Assembly: GCF_947077765.1 (NCBI RefSeq)
Contig: NZ_CAMTTF010000006.1
Span: forward strand, 1 to 64,000
Direction of reading: 5' to 3'
Length of the DNA stretch: 64,000 nucleotides
Source: Salinibacter grassmerensis
Lineage (GTDB): Bacteria > Bacteroidota > Rhodothermia > Rhodothermales > Salinibacteraceae
The notes under the pieces are model-generated. The model saw only the letters and a list, made by a program, of their open reading frames with translations, made no database searches and was not told the origin of the DNA. The first letter of the stretch is position 1, and every line of letters starts with the position of its first letter. The position numbers were made by a program, and so were the translations under genes. Below, one piece after another: positions 8,518 to 18,047 of this stretch.

Positions 8518-9591
8518 TTAACTCCCGGTCCCTTCTCGGCGGAGATGAAAGTCGACATCGTAGAGCTGGAGGCCAACAGAACTGGTCTCGCCGACGGCGT
8601 ACCGCAGCCGGTCGCTCGCCTCGTGGGCAATGATGAGCCCCTCGACAGTGTCCTCGCCGTCGGCTAGCTCGCGGCGCACGGCGCCCATGTAGCGAAGCAC
8701 CTGCCCTACCGCCCCGTCACTGCCCTGGCCGCGCTTAAGTTCAATCACGAGCCAGCGGTCCTCCTCCCGGTGCTCGGCCAAGAGGTCGATGTAGCCGACC
8801 TTCACCGGGTACTCGAATCCGGCCTCCGGCTCTCCCTCCTCCGCGTAGAGACTCCACTCGCCGGCAAGCTCGGTTTTGCCCCAGTTGTCGCGCAGGAACT
8901 CCTGCAGGTACTGCTCGAGCCCAAACCGAGCCGCGGCCTCTCCGCCAGAGACCTCATCGTTGATTTCTTCTCCCTCCTCGCCGGATTCGCCGTCGAACTC
9001 GAGGTTGGGCGAGGGTCCCTCTTTCTCGTCGACCACGCCCCACAGGGCATCGAGGGTCCACAGGTCTGTGCCTACCGCATCAGCGAGGCGGAGAAGCACC
9101 TCATTGATGCGGGCATAGCGCTCCCCGAAGGTCGCCCCGCGCTCGAACTGAGGCCAGACGCCTAGCGCCTTCAGCCCATGCGCCGACGTCGAGTTCCAGA
9201 CGCCGCAGTCCTCGGGCCGGGCCACCTGCAGGATTGCGGTGGCGGTTGCTTTGCCCATTCCCTTCACGTGCCGGACGGCCGCCGTCGCCCGCTCGGCAAG
9301 CGGCTCCGACGGGTCAACGAGGCAGGCTAGGCCCTCCCTGAGTTCCTCCATGTCGCTGGTGAGCGACGGAATAGAGCGGTCTAGGCCCGACCAGTGCTTG
9401 TTGTTTCGGAAGTGCAGGAAGGAGGTGAACTCGTGCTCCTCGATCTTGCGGACCTGCTCTGGGGTAAAGAGCGGCCCGAATCGCTCGATCACCTCACTTC
9501 GGGAAGCGATGATCTCCTCAACCTGGACCGGCTTCGGGCCGGTGAGGGCGTCATAAATCCGTTCGGTCGCGCGCTCGAAGGCTTCGCTCAT
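8518..9591 (-). CDS. NucS/DUF91-like nuclease-fold protein with HhH-like region
   Basis: Predicted DNA-acting protein of 357 residues. The C-terminal third has the DUF91/NucS PD-(D/E)xK core: 'YIDLLAEH' gives the first acid and 'WLVIELKRGQGSDGAVGQVL' the E-x-K, followed by 'RYMGAV'. About a third of the way in, 'HVKGMGKATATAIL' looks like a helix-hairpin-helix glycine turn, as in DNA-binding glycosylases. A very acidic linker ('GESGEEGEEINDE') joins the two halves. The start at 'MSEAFERATE' was chosen because the open frame upstream is unstructured and Lys/Asn-rich DNA precedes it. Nuclease activity is inferred from the motif; the physiological target is unknown. Confidence 0.75.
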   Translation of the reverse strand: MSEAFERATERIYDALTGPKPVQVEEIIASRSEVIERFGPLFTPEQVRKIEEHEFTSFLHFRNNKHWSGLDRSIPSLTSDMEELREGLACLVDPSEPLAERATAAVRHVKGMGKATATAILQVARPEDCGVWNSTSAHGLKALGVWPQFERGATFGERYARINEVLLRLADAVGTDLWTLDALWGVVDEKEGPSPNLEFDGESGEEGEEINDEVSGGEAAARFGLEQYLQEFLRDNWGKTELAGEWSLYAEEGEPEAGFEYPVKVGYIDLLAEHREEDRWLVIELKRGQGSDGAVGQVLRYMGAVRRELADGEDTVEGLIIAHEASDRLRYAVGETSSVGLQLYDVDFHLRREGTGS

Positions 9592-10661
9592 GTTGGTTTT
9601 GTTTTTAACAATTGTTCCAAACAGTGCTCTCAGAAGGTAATGAGAAGAGCCGTGCATGAACAAATGCTTCATCGCCGATTCAGGCATGGCGGTAGTCCCA
9701 AACGGTGGGAACCACAGGAAGCAGTTTGTGGAGGGAAGAACGGGCTTATGCAGGGAAGAGCCCGTAGACCTTCGCCCTGGGGCGAAGACGTGGTCACCCT
9801 CTCCGCCCATCACAATATCAAGGGACTGGAATTTGAGAACATGATCTGAATGAACGTGCACGACAGGAGCTTCTCATCCTGCCTCACCCGCGATCTAGAC
9901 AGTCGCCGAGAGATGTCGTCTCTTGCATGTGGACGTGACACGCACCAAGCGTCATCTCGTGCTCACTCATCCGCTCTAAGAGCGCCAGGGGCTGGATCGT
10001 GTAACTTAGCGGCAAACGGCGGCGCACAGTCAGGCTCTTTTGCCTCATCCGAACGGTGTGTGTTGGGCCACGGCGTTGCTCACAGCAGTGGGGATGTCTT
10101 CCGGTTGGTTCACCCCTTGGTGAAGGCGAGCAGACTCGTAGTCGGGTGGGTTGTCCTTGCCAATGCTGATGCACTTGCACACCACCGCACACGACATCGC
10201 GACACGTCACCAGAAGAAAAGGCAAGGAGCTGCCCTCTACCTGGCTGCCTCGATGTCTTGCGGAATGAGCCAGGAAGATACAAGAGAGAGCGCTCATCCA
10301 GCGGCTGGGATGGGTGAGATGACATCATCGTGCCGTGCAGAATCACGCGTATCGCATCCCTCATCCCGAAATCCCCGAGGACATCTTCGGCCGCCTCTTC
10401 CCCTCTCTTCTTGGTCTTTACTCCTCCTTCGGCATGCGTCACATGCGTCGGCTTAACCCCCCATCTGCTGCTCTGAACCTGCGCGCCATGCGTCTCCCCC
10501 TTTGCTTCAACTCTGTACCAGAAACCGCCCACCACGAAAAATCCACCGTTCATTCTCAAATGCTACCACTCCAGCTGAGGCCGTTGTGGTCGCCCGTTCC
10601 ACATCTGATATTCGGGAGCAGCAAACTTCTGGTCGGCAACTGCAAAATTTAATCGCCACCC
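9592..10661. other. Intergenic, over 1 kb with nothing recognised
   Basis: Several overlapping open frames occur on both strands but all read as low-meaning Arg/Ser/Gly sequence without motifs. No repeats or RNA seen. The 3' end probably carries the promoter of the large gene at 10662. Confidence 0.4.
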
Positions 10662-13600
10662 ATGTTTAGCGACGACGCCTCCAAACAGCTCCGCTTGTGT
10701 CTCTCAATGCCGTTTGCCCTCGGCCTATGTATTTCCCGTGCACTGATCCAGTCCGTATGGAGCGCCTCAAGACCTCTCATCTGCGCTGCTGTCGGCGTCT
10801 CCAGCGATCTCAACCGCGCAGAGAATCAGCCCCCGTCGGGCTCGACTGACTTTGATTCGACGGTCAACCGCGCCACCTGCATCGTAGACTTCGCAAGCGA
10901 CGGCGCGATCCGAGTTGGACCTACTGCGCAGCTCGCTCGTGCCAGGGCGACTGCCTTCTTCTTTCTCCTGCTCACCGGCCTAGCGGCCGAGCCGCTCCAG
11001 GCTCAGTCTCGCGCGGGCTACAGCCCCCGGTACCGCACGGCCCTTGACTACCGAACCTTCGAGACCGAACGCTTCAGTTTCCACTTCCCGGCCGGCACGG
11101 ACACGACCACGGCTCTCTTCCGGAGCGAACTGGCGGCGACCTTCGACGGGGCGCGCTCAACCGTAGGCACCGACACGGAGGACTTCCAGCTGCCGGTCGT
11201 CGTCGATCCGCGCGGCCAGTCCAACGGTGTTGCAGTGCCGGTCGGCTTCCGCACGAACTTGTCTCCCGCACACCCGACAAGCAACTTTGCGGCGAAGTTT
11301 GACACGTGGCCGCAGGCCCTAGCGCCCCACGAGCTCGTGCACGCGATGCAATACGAGATCGACTCGGGCGTGGGGGTGGGCGGCCTCGTAGGTCTTTTCT
11401 CGCCGGACTTTTCTCGCCTCATCAACGCGGCCCAGCCGCGGGGATGGCTAGAGGGCGCCGCCGTCTACCGGGAGAGCCAGCTCACCCCCGGTGCGGGGCG
11501 CCTAAACGCGCCGTTGGCAACCATGAAGTACCGCGCCGCCACCGGCTCAGACGATCCCTGGAGCCTGGGAGAGATCATGTACAGCAGCCGGTTCGAGCGG
11601 CCGGCCCTGCGCCACTACTTCGGGGGCGGGCAACTGGTCAAATACCTCGCCGAGCAGGAGGGCGGGACGAGCTTCATCCCCCGCACGAACCGGTGGTTTC
11701 ACCGGCTTCCATTTCTCGGTTTCGGGGCGGCACTGTGGATGGGCACCGGCTCGCTGCCCCACCAGATCAGCGATTCGTTCCTGTCGGCCGAGCGCCGCGA
11801 GGAGCAGGGGCGACTCGACTCGCTTCGGCGCTCGGCCGACGGAGGTATTACCGACCCGACGATTGTGGCCGGCACCGACGGGCTCCACGTGCGGCGCCCA
11901 CAGTGGCTGAGCGACTCGACCCTCGTGGCCTATGCCTCCGGCTACAGCACCCGGCCGGGCTTCTACCGCATCGGTGCTAGGTCGGGCAGCTTTAGTTCGA
12001 TCCGGCACGGAGACATCACGGCGGGACACGCCTACAGTCTCGCGCCGGATACGACGGCTCTCTTCTTCTCGCGTCCCCACGCCGCTCCTTTCATCGACCA
12101 GAAGACAACCCAACGGGCGCATCGGCTGAATCTCTCATCGGTGGAGGTGACCTCCGTGTCGGGCGCGAAAGGGGTGTTTGCCCCGGCGAAAGCGCCGGGC
12201 GGACCAGTCTACGCGGCCCAGCGAGACGGGTCGTTCAGCACGCTGGTGGCACTTGGCGAGGAGAGCGCAAGTGCGGTCGCGCCTACCGAAGGCCTGCGCT
12301 ACAAGCAGATCGCCCCATCGCCCGGAGGAGGGCCCGTGGCCGTGCTGGGCAATGAGGGCGGCCGCCAGGGCATCTACCGCCTGTCTGGCGGGACTGCGCC
12401 GGGCGCCGGCGGGGCGCTTCGTCCCTGGCTCCGACTGAAGAACGGCACGATCTACGACCTGAGTTGGGGGCCCAGCGGCCGGTACCTGCTGTTTGCGGCC
12501 GACCCGTCGGGCATCGCGAACGCATATGCGCTCGACACCGAGCAGAGCCGCGTCCTGCGCCTGACGACGGTCCGGTACGGGGCGCTGGAGCCGTCGCTCT
12601 CCCCAGACAGGGAGACGCTTGCCTTTTCGAGATACACGCACGAGCGATTTGAGCTCGCCACGATTCCGTTCCGTCCCGACTCGGCTGAGGTGGTCGGAGG
12701 CGTGGAGCGAGACTGGCCCGTGCCCGGCGGCCTGCTGGCCGGATCGGATACCGCCCGTGCCCGAGCCACGGGCACAGTCGCCAGCGCCTCTGGGTCGGCC
12801 CCCAGACCAGGGATGAGGGCGAGCCGCGCGCAGGGCAGTGCGCCCGCAGTCTCGCCCGACTCCGGCTCAGTCTCCGCCCAGGCCCGCACCCTGTCCGGGC
12901 AGTCCCAGTCGTATGAGACCTGGGGGCACCTCGCGCCCCGGACCGTGCACCCCGTCCTTTCAGGTGACGTGCTGTCGGCGTCGGATCCGGGGGAGGACCT
13001 GGGCATAGGCGCCGGCCTGCGCGTTCTTGGCGCAGACCCCCTCCAGACGTGGACCTACGCTTTGAGGAGCTTCTACCAGGCAGATCGCCTCTGGGGCAGC
13101 GCCTCCCTGTCGACCGGCTTGCTGCCCGGCACCCCGTTGCTCAAGGTGTTCAACGAGCCCCTGGAGCGGGCGACCGAAGGCCCCAGCGGGAGTAGTCGCG
13201 TGGAGGCGATCGAGGAGCGGGGCGTGGGCCTTGAGATCAAGCAGCGCGTCGTGCTGGCGAACAACGTTTACTCGACCAGCCTGACGGGCAGGCTGGAGAC
13301 CGAACTGCGCCAGACCCGGCCCATCTCCGCCTCCAGCGACCCAGAGGGCGGCTTCACCGAGCGCCTCACCCTTGAGCCGACGCTGGCCCTCCGGTACCAC
13401 ACCCAACAGAACATTCGCGACCTCGTCCCGAACACCGGCTTCGTGTCCACGACGGAGGCCGAAGCGGACCTGGCGACCCCCGAGGATGCGAGGCTGAGCC
13501 GTGCACTTCGCAACCAGACCGACCTCTACTGGCCGCTTCTGTCGAGCGTCAATGGGGGCCTCCGGACCAGCGCGGCACTGCTCACGCAAAACGAAGAGTC

Positions 13601-13985
13601 TCTGTTCGATCCGGACGGCTTCGTGCCCCGGGGATACCAGGGCACCAGCCGAGCCCTGCCTGGGGCAGGCACGCACCTCCGGTTCGACCTCAAGTACACC
13701 CAGCCGCTCTGGTTCATGGACACCGGGTCGGTCATGCTTCCTGCGGTACTCGACGTGGCATACGGCTTCGCCCTCGGTCAGGCGCAGTACCGGGCGAGCG
13801 GCGGCCCTGCCGACCTCACGCTCAGCGACCGGCGGGCCTCTGTGGGAGGCGGGCTGGGCGTATCACTCCGCCTGCTCGGCCAAAGTCAACTGACGGTCAA
13901 CCTGGAAGTGGGCCTCGCCTACGCCATCGACCCCGCTTCCGGCCAGGACCGATGGAGAACATACGGAGGGACCACAGGGCTCTGA
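10662..13985 (+). CDS. Large exported peptidase-MA-like / TolB-propeller / barrel protein
   Basis: A protein of up to 1107 residues, probably at the outer membrane. The first ~90 residues are not typical. A signal-peptide-like stretch ends 'LLLTGLAAEPLQAQ' near residue 115, so either the annotated start is too early or there is an extension; no ATG or GTG lies close to the hydrophobic segment in this frame. Next comes a zinc metallopeptidase motif HELVH (His223 and His227) with a downstream 'GWLEGAAVYRESQ', as in gluzincin-type MA peptidases. Residues ~400-680 contain repeated 'YLLFAADPSG' and 'LSPDRETLAFSRY' blades of a TolB-like propeller. The remaining ~400 residues alternate as in a surface-antigen beta-barrel. 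Role inferred: surface protein processing. Confidence 0.85.
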   Translation: MFSDDASKQLRLCLSMPFALGLCISRALIQSVWSASRPLICAAVGVSSDLNRAENQPPSGSTDFDSTVNRATCIVDFASDGAIRVGPTAQLARARATAFFFLLLTGLAAEPLQAQSRAGYSPRYRTALDYRTFETERFSFHFPAGTDTTTALFRSELAATFDGARSTVGTDTEDFQLPVVVDPRGQSNGVAVPVGFRTNLSPAHPTSNFAAKFDTWPQALAPHELVHAMQYEIDSGVGVGGLVGLFSPDFSRLINAAQPRGWLEGAAVYRESQLTPGAGRLNAPLATMKYRAATGSDDPWSLGEIMYSSRFERPALRHYFGGGQLVKYLAEQEGGTSFIPRTNRWFHRLPFLGFGAALWMGTGSLPHQISDSFLSAERREEQGRLDSLRRSADGGITDPTIVAGTDGLHVRRPQWLSDSTLVAYASGYSTRPGFYRIGARSGSFSSIRHGDITAGHAYSLAPDTTALFFSRPHAAPFIDQKTTQRAHRLNLSSVEVTSVSGAKGVFAPAKAPGGPVYAAQRDGSFSTLVALGEESASAVAPTEGLRYKQIAPSPGGGPVAVLGNEGGRQGIYRLSGGTAPGAGGALRPWLRLKNGTIYDLSWGPSGRYLLFAADPSGIANAYALDTEQSRVLRLTTVRYGALEPSLSPDRETLAFSRYTHERFELATIPFRPDSAEVVGGVERDWPVPGGLLAGSDTARARATGTVASASGSAPRPGMRASRAQGSAPAVSPDSGSVSAQARTLSGQSQSYETWGHLAPRTVHPVLSGDVLSASDPGEDLGIGAGLRVLGADPLQTWTYALRSFYQADRLWGSASLSTGLLPGTPLLKVFNEPLERATEGPSGSSRVEAIEERGVGLEIKQRVVLANNVYSTSLTGRLETELRQTRPISASSDPEGGFTERLTLEPTLALRYHTQQNIRDLVPNTGFVSTTEAEADLATPEDARLSRALRNQTDLYWPLLSSVNGGLRTSAALLTQNEESLFDPDGFVPRGYQGTSRALPGAGTHLRFDLKYTQPLWFMDTGSVMLPAVLDVAYGFALGQAQYRASGGPADLTLSDRRASVGGGLGVSLRLLGQSQLTVNLEVGLAYAIDPASGQDRWRTYGGTTGL

Positions 13986-14266
13986 CACACGGGTGCTCTG
14001 ACACGCCCACCCAGCGTTCTTGCGGGTAAGCCAGGCGCAGTGGCGCTCGCGGCCAGTGCCTCCGTGGAAGGTGCGAGAGCCCTCTGGCGTGAGAATCCCG
14101 GCGGGAGGCCTCCTGAGCTGCAAAGACGGTCTTGGTTTCCCGCATCCCACTCCGACCGCGGGCCATTTGTCTGTGCCACGTCACATGCACACCCCGCAAG
14201 ACTACAAAATCAACGGCTTCCGACAACGCAACCAAAGAGGACATGGCTACGACGGAAGGACGCGGA

Positions 14267-14938
14267 ATGGGAAAAAACGGGACTGAAGGAGAAGTCCTGC
14301 AAAAGGAAGTCTCGCAGAGGGAAGTCACACGAGGGGGGCCAAGGAAGGCCCTTTTGCTGCCTGCGTTGCTTCTTGCCACCATCCTATCTGGCCAGGTCTT
14401 GTCGGGGTGCATCCCGGCCAGGGCTCCTGACGTGCCTGAGCGGGGCCCCTTCGACGGACGGACGGCGCTAAACGACTACGGAGAGGTTCCCGGCGGGTGG
14501 ACGCTCCGGCCCGTGTCGGAGACGGCCTCCAGCGAGGCCAGCGGCGAAAGTATCCGCTTTGAGAAGCTCCAGGACGGGCCGGTCGTGGTGAATAAATGGG
14601 CCACTTGGTGTCCCCCTTGCGTCGAAGAGATCGGAAGCCTCCAGTCCCTCCACGGACGGTCTCGAGAGGAGACGAGTGTCGTACTCGTGTCGGAGGAAGA
14701 TGTGGAGACCGTTCGCCGGTTTGCCGAGAAGAGAGGCGTGTCGGTTCCGATGTACGTGACCGACGAGATGCCAGCGGCGCTGGAAGGAAAAACAATTCCT
14801 CGCACCCACGTAGTCAAGGCGGATCGCGAGGTCGTGTACTGCCACGTCGGAGCGGCAGACTGGAGCACCGACCGGGTCTATCGTTTCCTCGGTCGCCTCG
14901 GAGCGTCTCCAGTTGAAGACGCTTCCAGCACAGACTAG
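14267..14938 (+). CDS. Thioredoxin-like lipoprotein (TlpA/ResA type)
   Basis: Predicted lipoprotein of 223 residues with a thioredoxin fold facing the periplasm. The hydrophobic leader ends in a lipobox 'VLSGC' (Cys48). The active site is W-C115-P-P-C118 within 'VVNKWATWCPPCVEEIGSL', preceded by 'LQDGPVVV' and followed by the cis-Pro region 'KTIPRTHVV'. Family role: thiol-disulfide exchange, for example in cytochrome c maturation or oxidative stress. I start at the ATG at 14267, with GGA six bases upstream; ATGs at 14132 and 14243 would make an unlikely long, polar pre-sequence. It is followed after about 280 bases by an N-acyltransferase homologue, the enzyme that finishes lipoproteins. Confidence 0.88.
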   Translation: MGKNGTEGEVLQKEVSQREVTRGGPRKALLLPALLLATILSGQVLSGCIPARAPDVPERGPFDGRTALNDYGEVPGGWTLRPVSETASSEASGESIRFEKLQDGPVVVNKWATWCPPCVEEIGSLQSLHGRSREETSVVLVSEEDVETVRRFAEKRGVSVPMYVTDEMPAALEGKTIPRTHVVKADREVVYCHVGAADWSTDRVYRFLGRLGASPVEDASSTD

Positions 14939-15216
14939 TCTCCACCGGGGCGCTAGTGCCGTAGGGCGGGAGCGATCAGCAACTGGGCATGTGTGGCGCT
15001 GCCACAGAGACGGGCGAGAATATATGCTCTGGACTTGCCCTGCCCCTCAGGGCTCTCGCCACCTGCCTCTCCCGCTGAACGCACACCCGTCCACCGAGCA
15101 AAATCAACCGCTCATTCGGCGCTTGGTCCGTTTGTTAGGGCTGGCTTCACCACCGCGCCCGTGCCCTGTACCTTCCGGCAAGCAAACTTCACGGCATTCC
15201 CTCTACACCTCGCCCA

Positions 15217-16725
15217 ATGCTTTCCTCCCTCGATCGAAGCCGCAAGTCTCGGTCCTTTCTCTGGCTTCTCCTCGCCGTGCCGCTCATGTTTGTAGCGATG
15301 GGTCTGTGGTCCTTGCCCGCCGCGGCCTGGCTTGCCCCTGTGTTTCTGCTTCGCTTCGTGCGCGATCAGTCTACCTGGCGCGGATGCATGATTGCCGCGC
15401 TTCTCCTTGTCGTCGTCTCCTGCGCGGCGTGGCACGGGGCCACGGGTCGATTTCTCCAATTCCCCCTGCCTTACGTCGTCGGCGCGGCGCTCGGGCTTGT
15501 GGCCGTCCTTCCCTACTTGATCGACCGCCTGTTGGCTGCGCGTCTCTCCGGCCCCGCGGCGACGCTCGTCTTTCCCGCAGCTGCCGTGACGGTCGAGTTC
15601 GCGGCCTCGTTCGGGCCTTTTGGGACGTGGAGTAGCGCAGCGTACACCCAGAAGAATTTGGCCCTTCTGCAGGTGACATCCGTCACGGGCATCTGGGGCG
15701 TGACCTTTCTCCTTCACTGGACGGCTAGCGTCGCCAACGCGGTCTGGGAGGAGGGACTCATGTCACCAGAGATCCAGTGGACGGCTGGCCTGTGGGCCGG
15801 CCTCTTGGCCGCCATGTTCGTGTTTGGGGGCGCCCGCCTGGCGCAGGATGCCTCGTCCGATGCCATTCCCCTCGCCACGATTACAGGGACTCACGACGCA
15901 TCCTCCTTCTGGGACGTCCGTCGGCAGGCGGAGAGCCGCGAGGCCGTTCGCGACTCGGCGCGTGCCGTTCAGCGGGACTACTTGCAGCGCGCCCGACGGG
16001 CCGCTCGGGCGGGCGCCACCCTTGTCTCGTGGCCCGAAGCCGCCGTTCCGGTCCCCCACGAGGACACAGCGGCCTTTCTGGATCGGGCGCGTCGCCTCGC
16101 GCGCAAGCAGGAGGTGTACCTCGCGATGGGCGTCAACGCGTTTCCCCGCCCAGACACAGACGATCAACTGGAGAATAAGGTTGTCTGGATCGGCCCCGGC
16201 GGGACAGTGCGCACAGAGGGACTCAAGACCCGCCTGGTCCCCGGCGAACCGGGACGCGCAGGAACAGGCACACTTCCGGACGTTTCGGCGCCAGCAGGGA
16301 CATGGTCGAGCGTCGTGTGCTACGACCTCGATTTTCCTGCCCTCATCCGGCAGGCCGGTCGGCAGGACGTAGATCTCCTCGTCGCTCCATCCAACGACTG
16401 GGCGGCTATCGCCGAGCGGCACGCACACATGGCACGCATCCGTGCTATTGAGAATGGGACCTCGCTTCTTCGTCCCACCTCCAATGGTCTCACCCTCGCG
16501 ACTGGCCCACTAGGCCGAACTCATGCCCGAGTCAATCACTTCACGTCTCCGGAGCACCTTCAGATGGCCCACCTTCCCAGAAGGGGGAAGTCGACCATCT
16601 ACACCGCTCTCGGAGACTTTTTCGCATGGGGCTGCGGGCTGGGGCTCCTCGTGTTGACCGGGAGTGCATGCTTTCGCCTGAGGCTTCCCCTCCGGGAAGC
16701 GGCTGCGTACTCAGCGTTCTCTTGA
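15217..16725 (+). CDS. lnt: Apolipoprotein N-acyltransferase homologue
   Basis: Inner-membrane enzyme that adds the third acyl chain to the N-terminal Cys of lipoproteins. The 502 residues equal the usual Lnt length. An N-terminal block of about six hydrophobic helices is followed by a nitrilase-type domain with the triad visible: Glu274 in 'SWPEAAVP', Lys337 in 'EGLKTRLVPGEPG' and Cys368 in 'VVCYDLDFP'. A last helix closes the C-terminus ('GCGLGLLVLTGSACF'). The tail 'NDWAAIAERHAHMARIRAIE' matches the conserved arm contacting the substrate. The window encodes many predicted lipoproteins. If a chromosomal lnt also exists this would be an extra copy; that cannot be seen here. Confidence 0.9.
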   Translation: MLSSLDRSRKSRSFLWLLLAVPLMFVAMGLWSLPAAAWLAPVFLLRFVRDQSTWRGCMIAALLLVVVSCAAWHGATGRFLQFPLPYVVGAALGLVAVLPYLIDRLLAARLSGPAATLVFPAAAVTVEFAASFGPFGTWSSAAYTQKNLALLQVTSVTGIWGVTFLLHWTASVANAVWEEGLMSPEIQWTAGLWAGLLAAMFVFGGARLAQDASSDAIPLATITGTHDASSFWDVRRQAESREAVRDSARAVQRDYLQRARRAARAGATLVSWPEAAVPVPHEDTAAFLDRARRLARKQEVYLAMGVNAFPRPDTDDQLENKVVWIGPGGTVRTEGLKTRLVPGEPGRAGTGTLPDVSAPAGTWSSVVCYDLDFPALIRQAGRQDVDLLVAPSNDWAAIAERHAHMARIRAIENGTSLLRPTSNGLTLATGPLGRTHARVNHFTSPEHLQMAHLPRRGKSTIYTALGDFFAWGCGLGLLVLTGSACFRLRLPLREAAAYSAFS

Positions 16726-16874
16726 CCTCTACACATCATCGGCGGCGCTCGCTCTCGGTCCTGCAGACGGGAACGGCTCCCCAGAACACCACACCGGGCA
16801 CTTCAGGAGAAATTTTGTCTGGGCCGAGCTACCCCTTGCCTGCTTTCGACCGACCGCTGCTACAACTGAGGTTC

Positions 16875-17996
16875 ATGCTCATGCCCACTTCGATCCGCAA
16901 CGCATTTCCGGGCCCGAGAAGGCTCATCCGTCAGGCGGGATTGATCCTTGGGGTAAGTGTCCTCGTCGGCACGTTCCTCTTTCACGTCTTCACGGGCCTG
17001 GACCGCTTTCTGGACCAGTGGCCTCGATTTCTCTGGAACGTGTACTACACGGTCATCCATGCCACGATCATGTTTACCAGCGTGAAGGCGGCCGTAAACG
17101 TTTTGAGGACCGCCGTGCCGCTCCAGTCGCGGCGGGCCGTGGCGCTTCACGTGGGCGTCCTATCGGTCACGACAGTCGTGGCGTTCGGGATTGCAACAGG
17201 CTTCTGTAGAGCATTTCACCCTGGCTTTAACCTCGCGTGGGAGGTGCTGTTCACCTCGGCAACCGTGGCCTTCGGGGCCACGCTCATCTGGAGCGCGTTC
17301 GTGTACATGAGCGCGTTCTACCAGCAGCTCCGGGAGGCAGAGGCGGCCCGGTACGAGGCGCGCCTGTCCGCACTCCGCGCGCAAATCAACCCGCACTTTC
17401 TGTTCAACGCCTTCAACTCGATTGCGGCCCTGGTCCGTACCCGCCCCGGCGAGGCCGAGACGGTCGTCGAGGACCTCTCCGATCTTTTCCGGTATGCCCT
17501 GCAGGCATCGAAAGAAAACGCCGCGGTGACGCTCGGGGATGAGTTGGAGGCCGCCCGTCGCTACCTGAGCGTCGAGAAGGCCCGGCACCGCGACCGCCTG
17601 ACCGTGGAGATTGACGTGCCGGAGCAGCTCCGGCCTGTGCCCATTCCCAGCATGATCCTCCAGCCCCTCGTCGAGAACGCCGTAAAGCACGGCGTCGGCG
17701 AAACGCAGGGCGACTGCACGGTCTCGGTAACCGCCGAGTGGGCCGATGGGACGCTCCTACTCCGGATTCTCGACACAGGCCCAGGCTTCGGTACGACCCA
17801 CCTCGACGAGGTGCTGGGGGAAGGATCGGGCCTCGCGAACGTTCAGGAGCGACTGGAACTGTTCTTCGGAGAGACAATGCAGATGAGGCTGCTTCCACAG
17901 GGGGTGGAACTCCAACTTCCCGTCCGGGAAGCGACGGAAGTACGCCCCGAGCCCGCGGTTGACAAGCCTGCAGTCGAGATGACCGGAGCGGAGTAG
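16875..17996 (+). CDS. LytS/YehU-type sensor histidine kinase
   Basis: Membrane kinase of about 373 residues. Four hydrophobic helices fill residues ~15-150 with no extracytoplasmic domain, so the signal is sensed in or near the membrane. The His_kinase (PF06580) box is 'ALRAQINPHFLFNAFNSIAA' with the phosphorylated His in 'NPHFLFN'. The ATPase domain shows 'LQPLVENAVKHGV' (N box), 'ILDTGPGF' and 'EGSGLANVQERL' (G boxes). The frame is open further upstream but reads as noise; ATG 16875 or 16881 is preceded by GAGG. It is followed within 51 nt by its partner response regulators, a normal LytTR-type arrangement. Confidence 0.92.
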   Translation: MLMPTSIRNAFPGPRRLIRQAGLILGVSVLVGTFLFHVFTGLDRFLDQWPRFLWNVYYTVIHATIMFTSVKAAVNVLRTAVPLQSRRAVALHVGVLSVTTVVAFGIATGFCRAFHPGFNLAWEVLFTSATVAFGATLIWSAFVYMSAFYQQLREAEAARYEARLSALRAQINPHFLFNAFNSIAALVRTRPGEAETVVEDLSDLFRYALQASKENAAVTLGDELEAARRYLSVEKARHRDRLTVEIDVPEQLRPVPIPSMILQPLVENAVKHGVGETQGDCTVSVTAEWADGTLLLRILDTGPGFGTTHLDEVLGEGSGLANVQERLELFFGETMQMRLLPQGVELQLPVREATEVRPEPAVDKPAVEMTGAE

Positions 17997-18047
17997 ACAA
18001 GTTCGTCCCCGCCGCCTCCTACCTCCCCCAAGCGAACCCTGAGAGCG

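Noticed and set aside
9592-10661. Open frames of 100-155 codons on both strands
   Set aside because: No coding character or family motif and mutually overlapping; treated as intergenic.
12960-13676. 238-codon reverse-strand frame inside the large peptidase gene
   Set aside because: Shadow of a strong forward gene; no recognisable domain.
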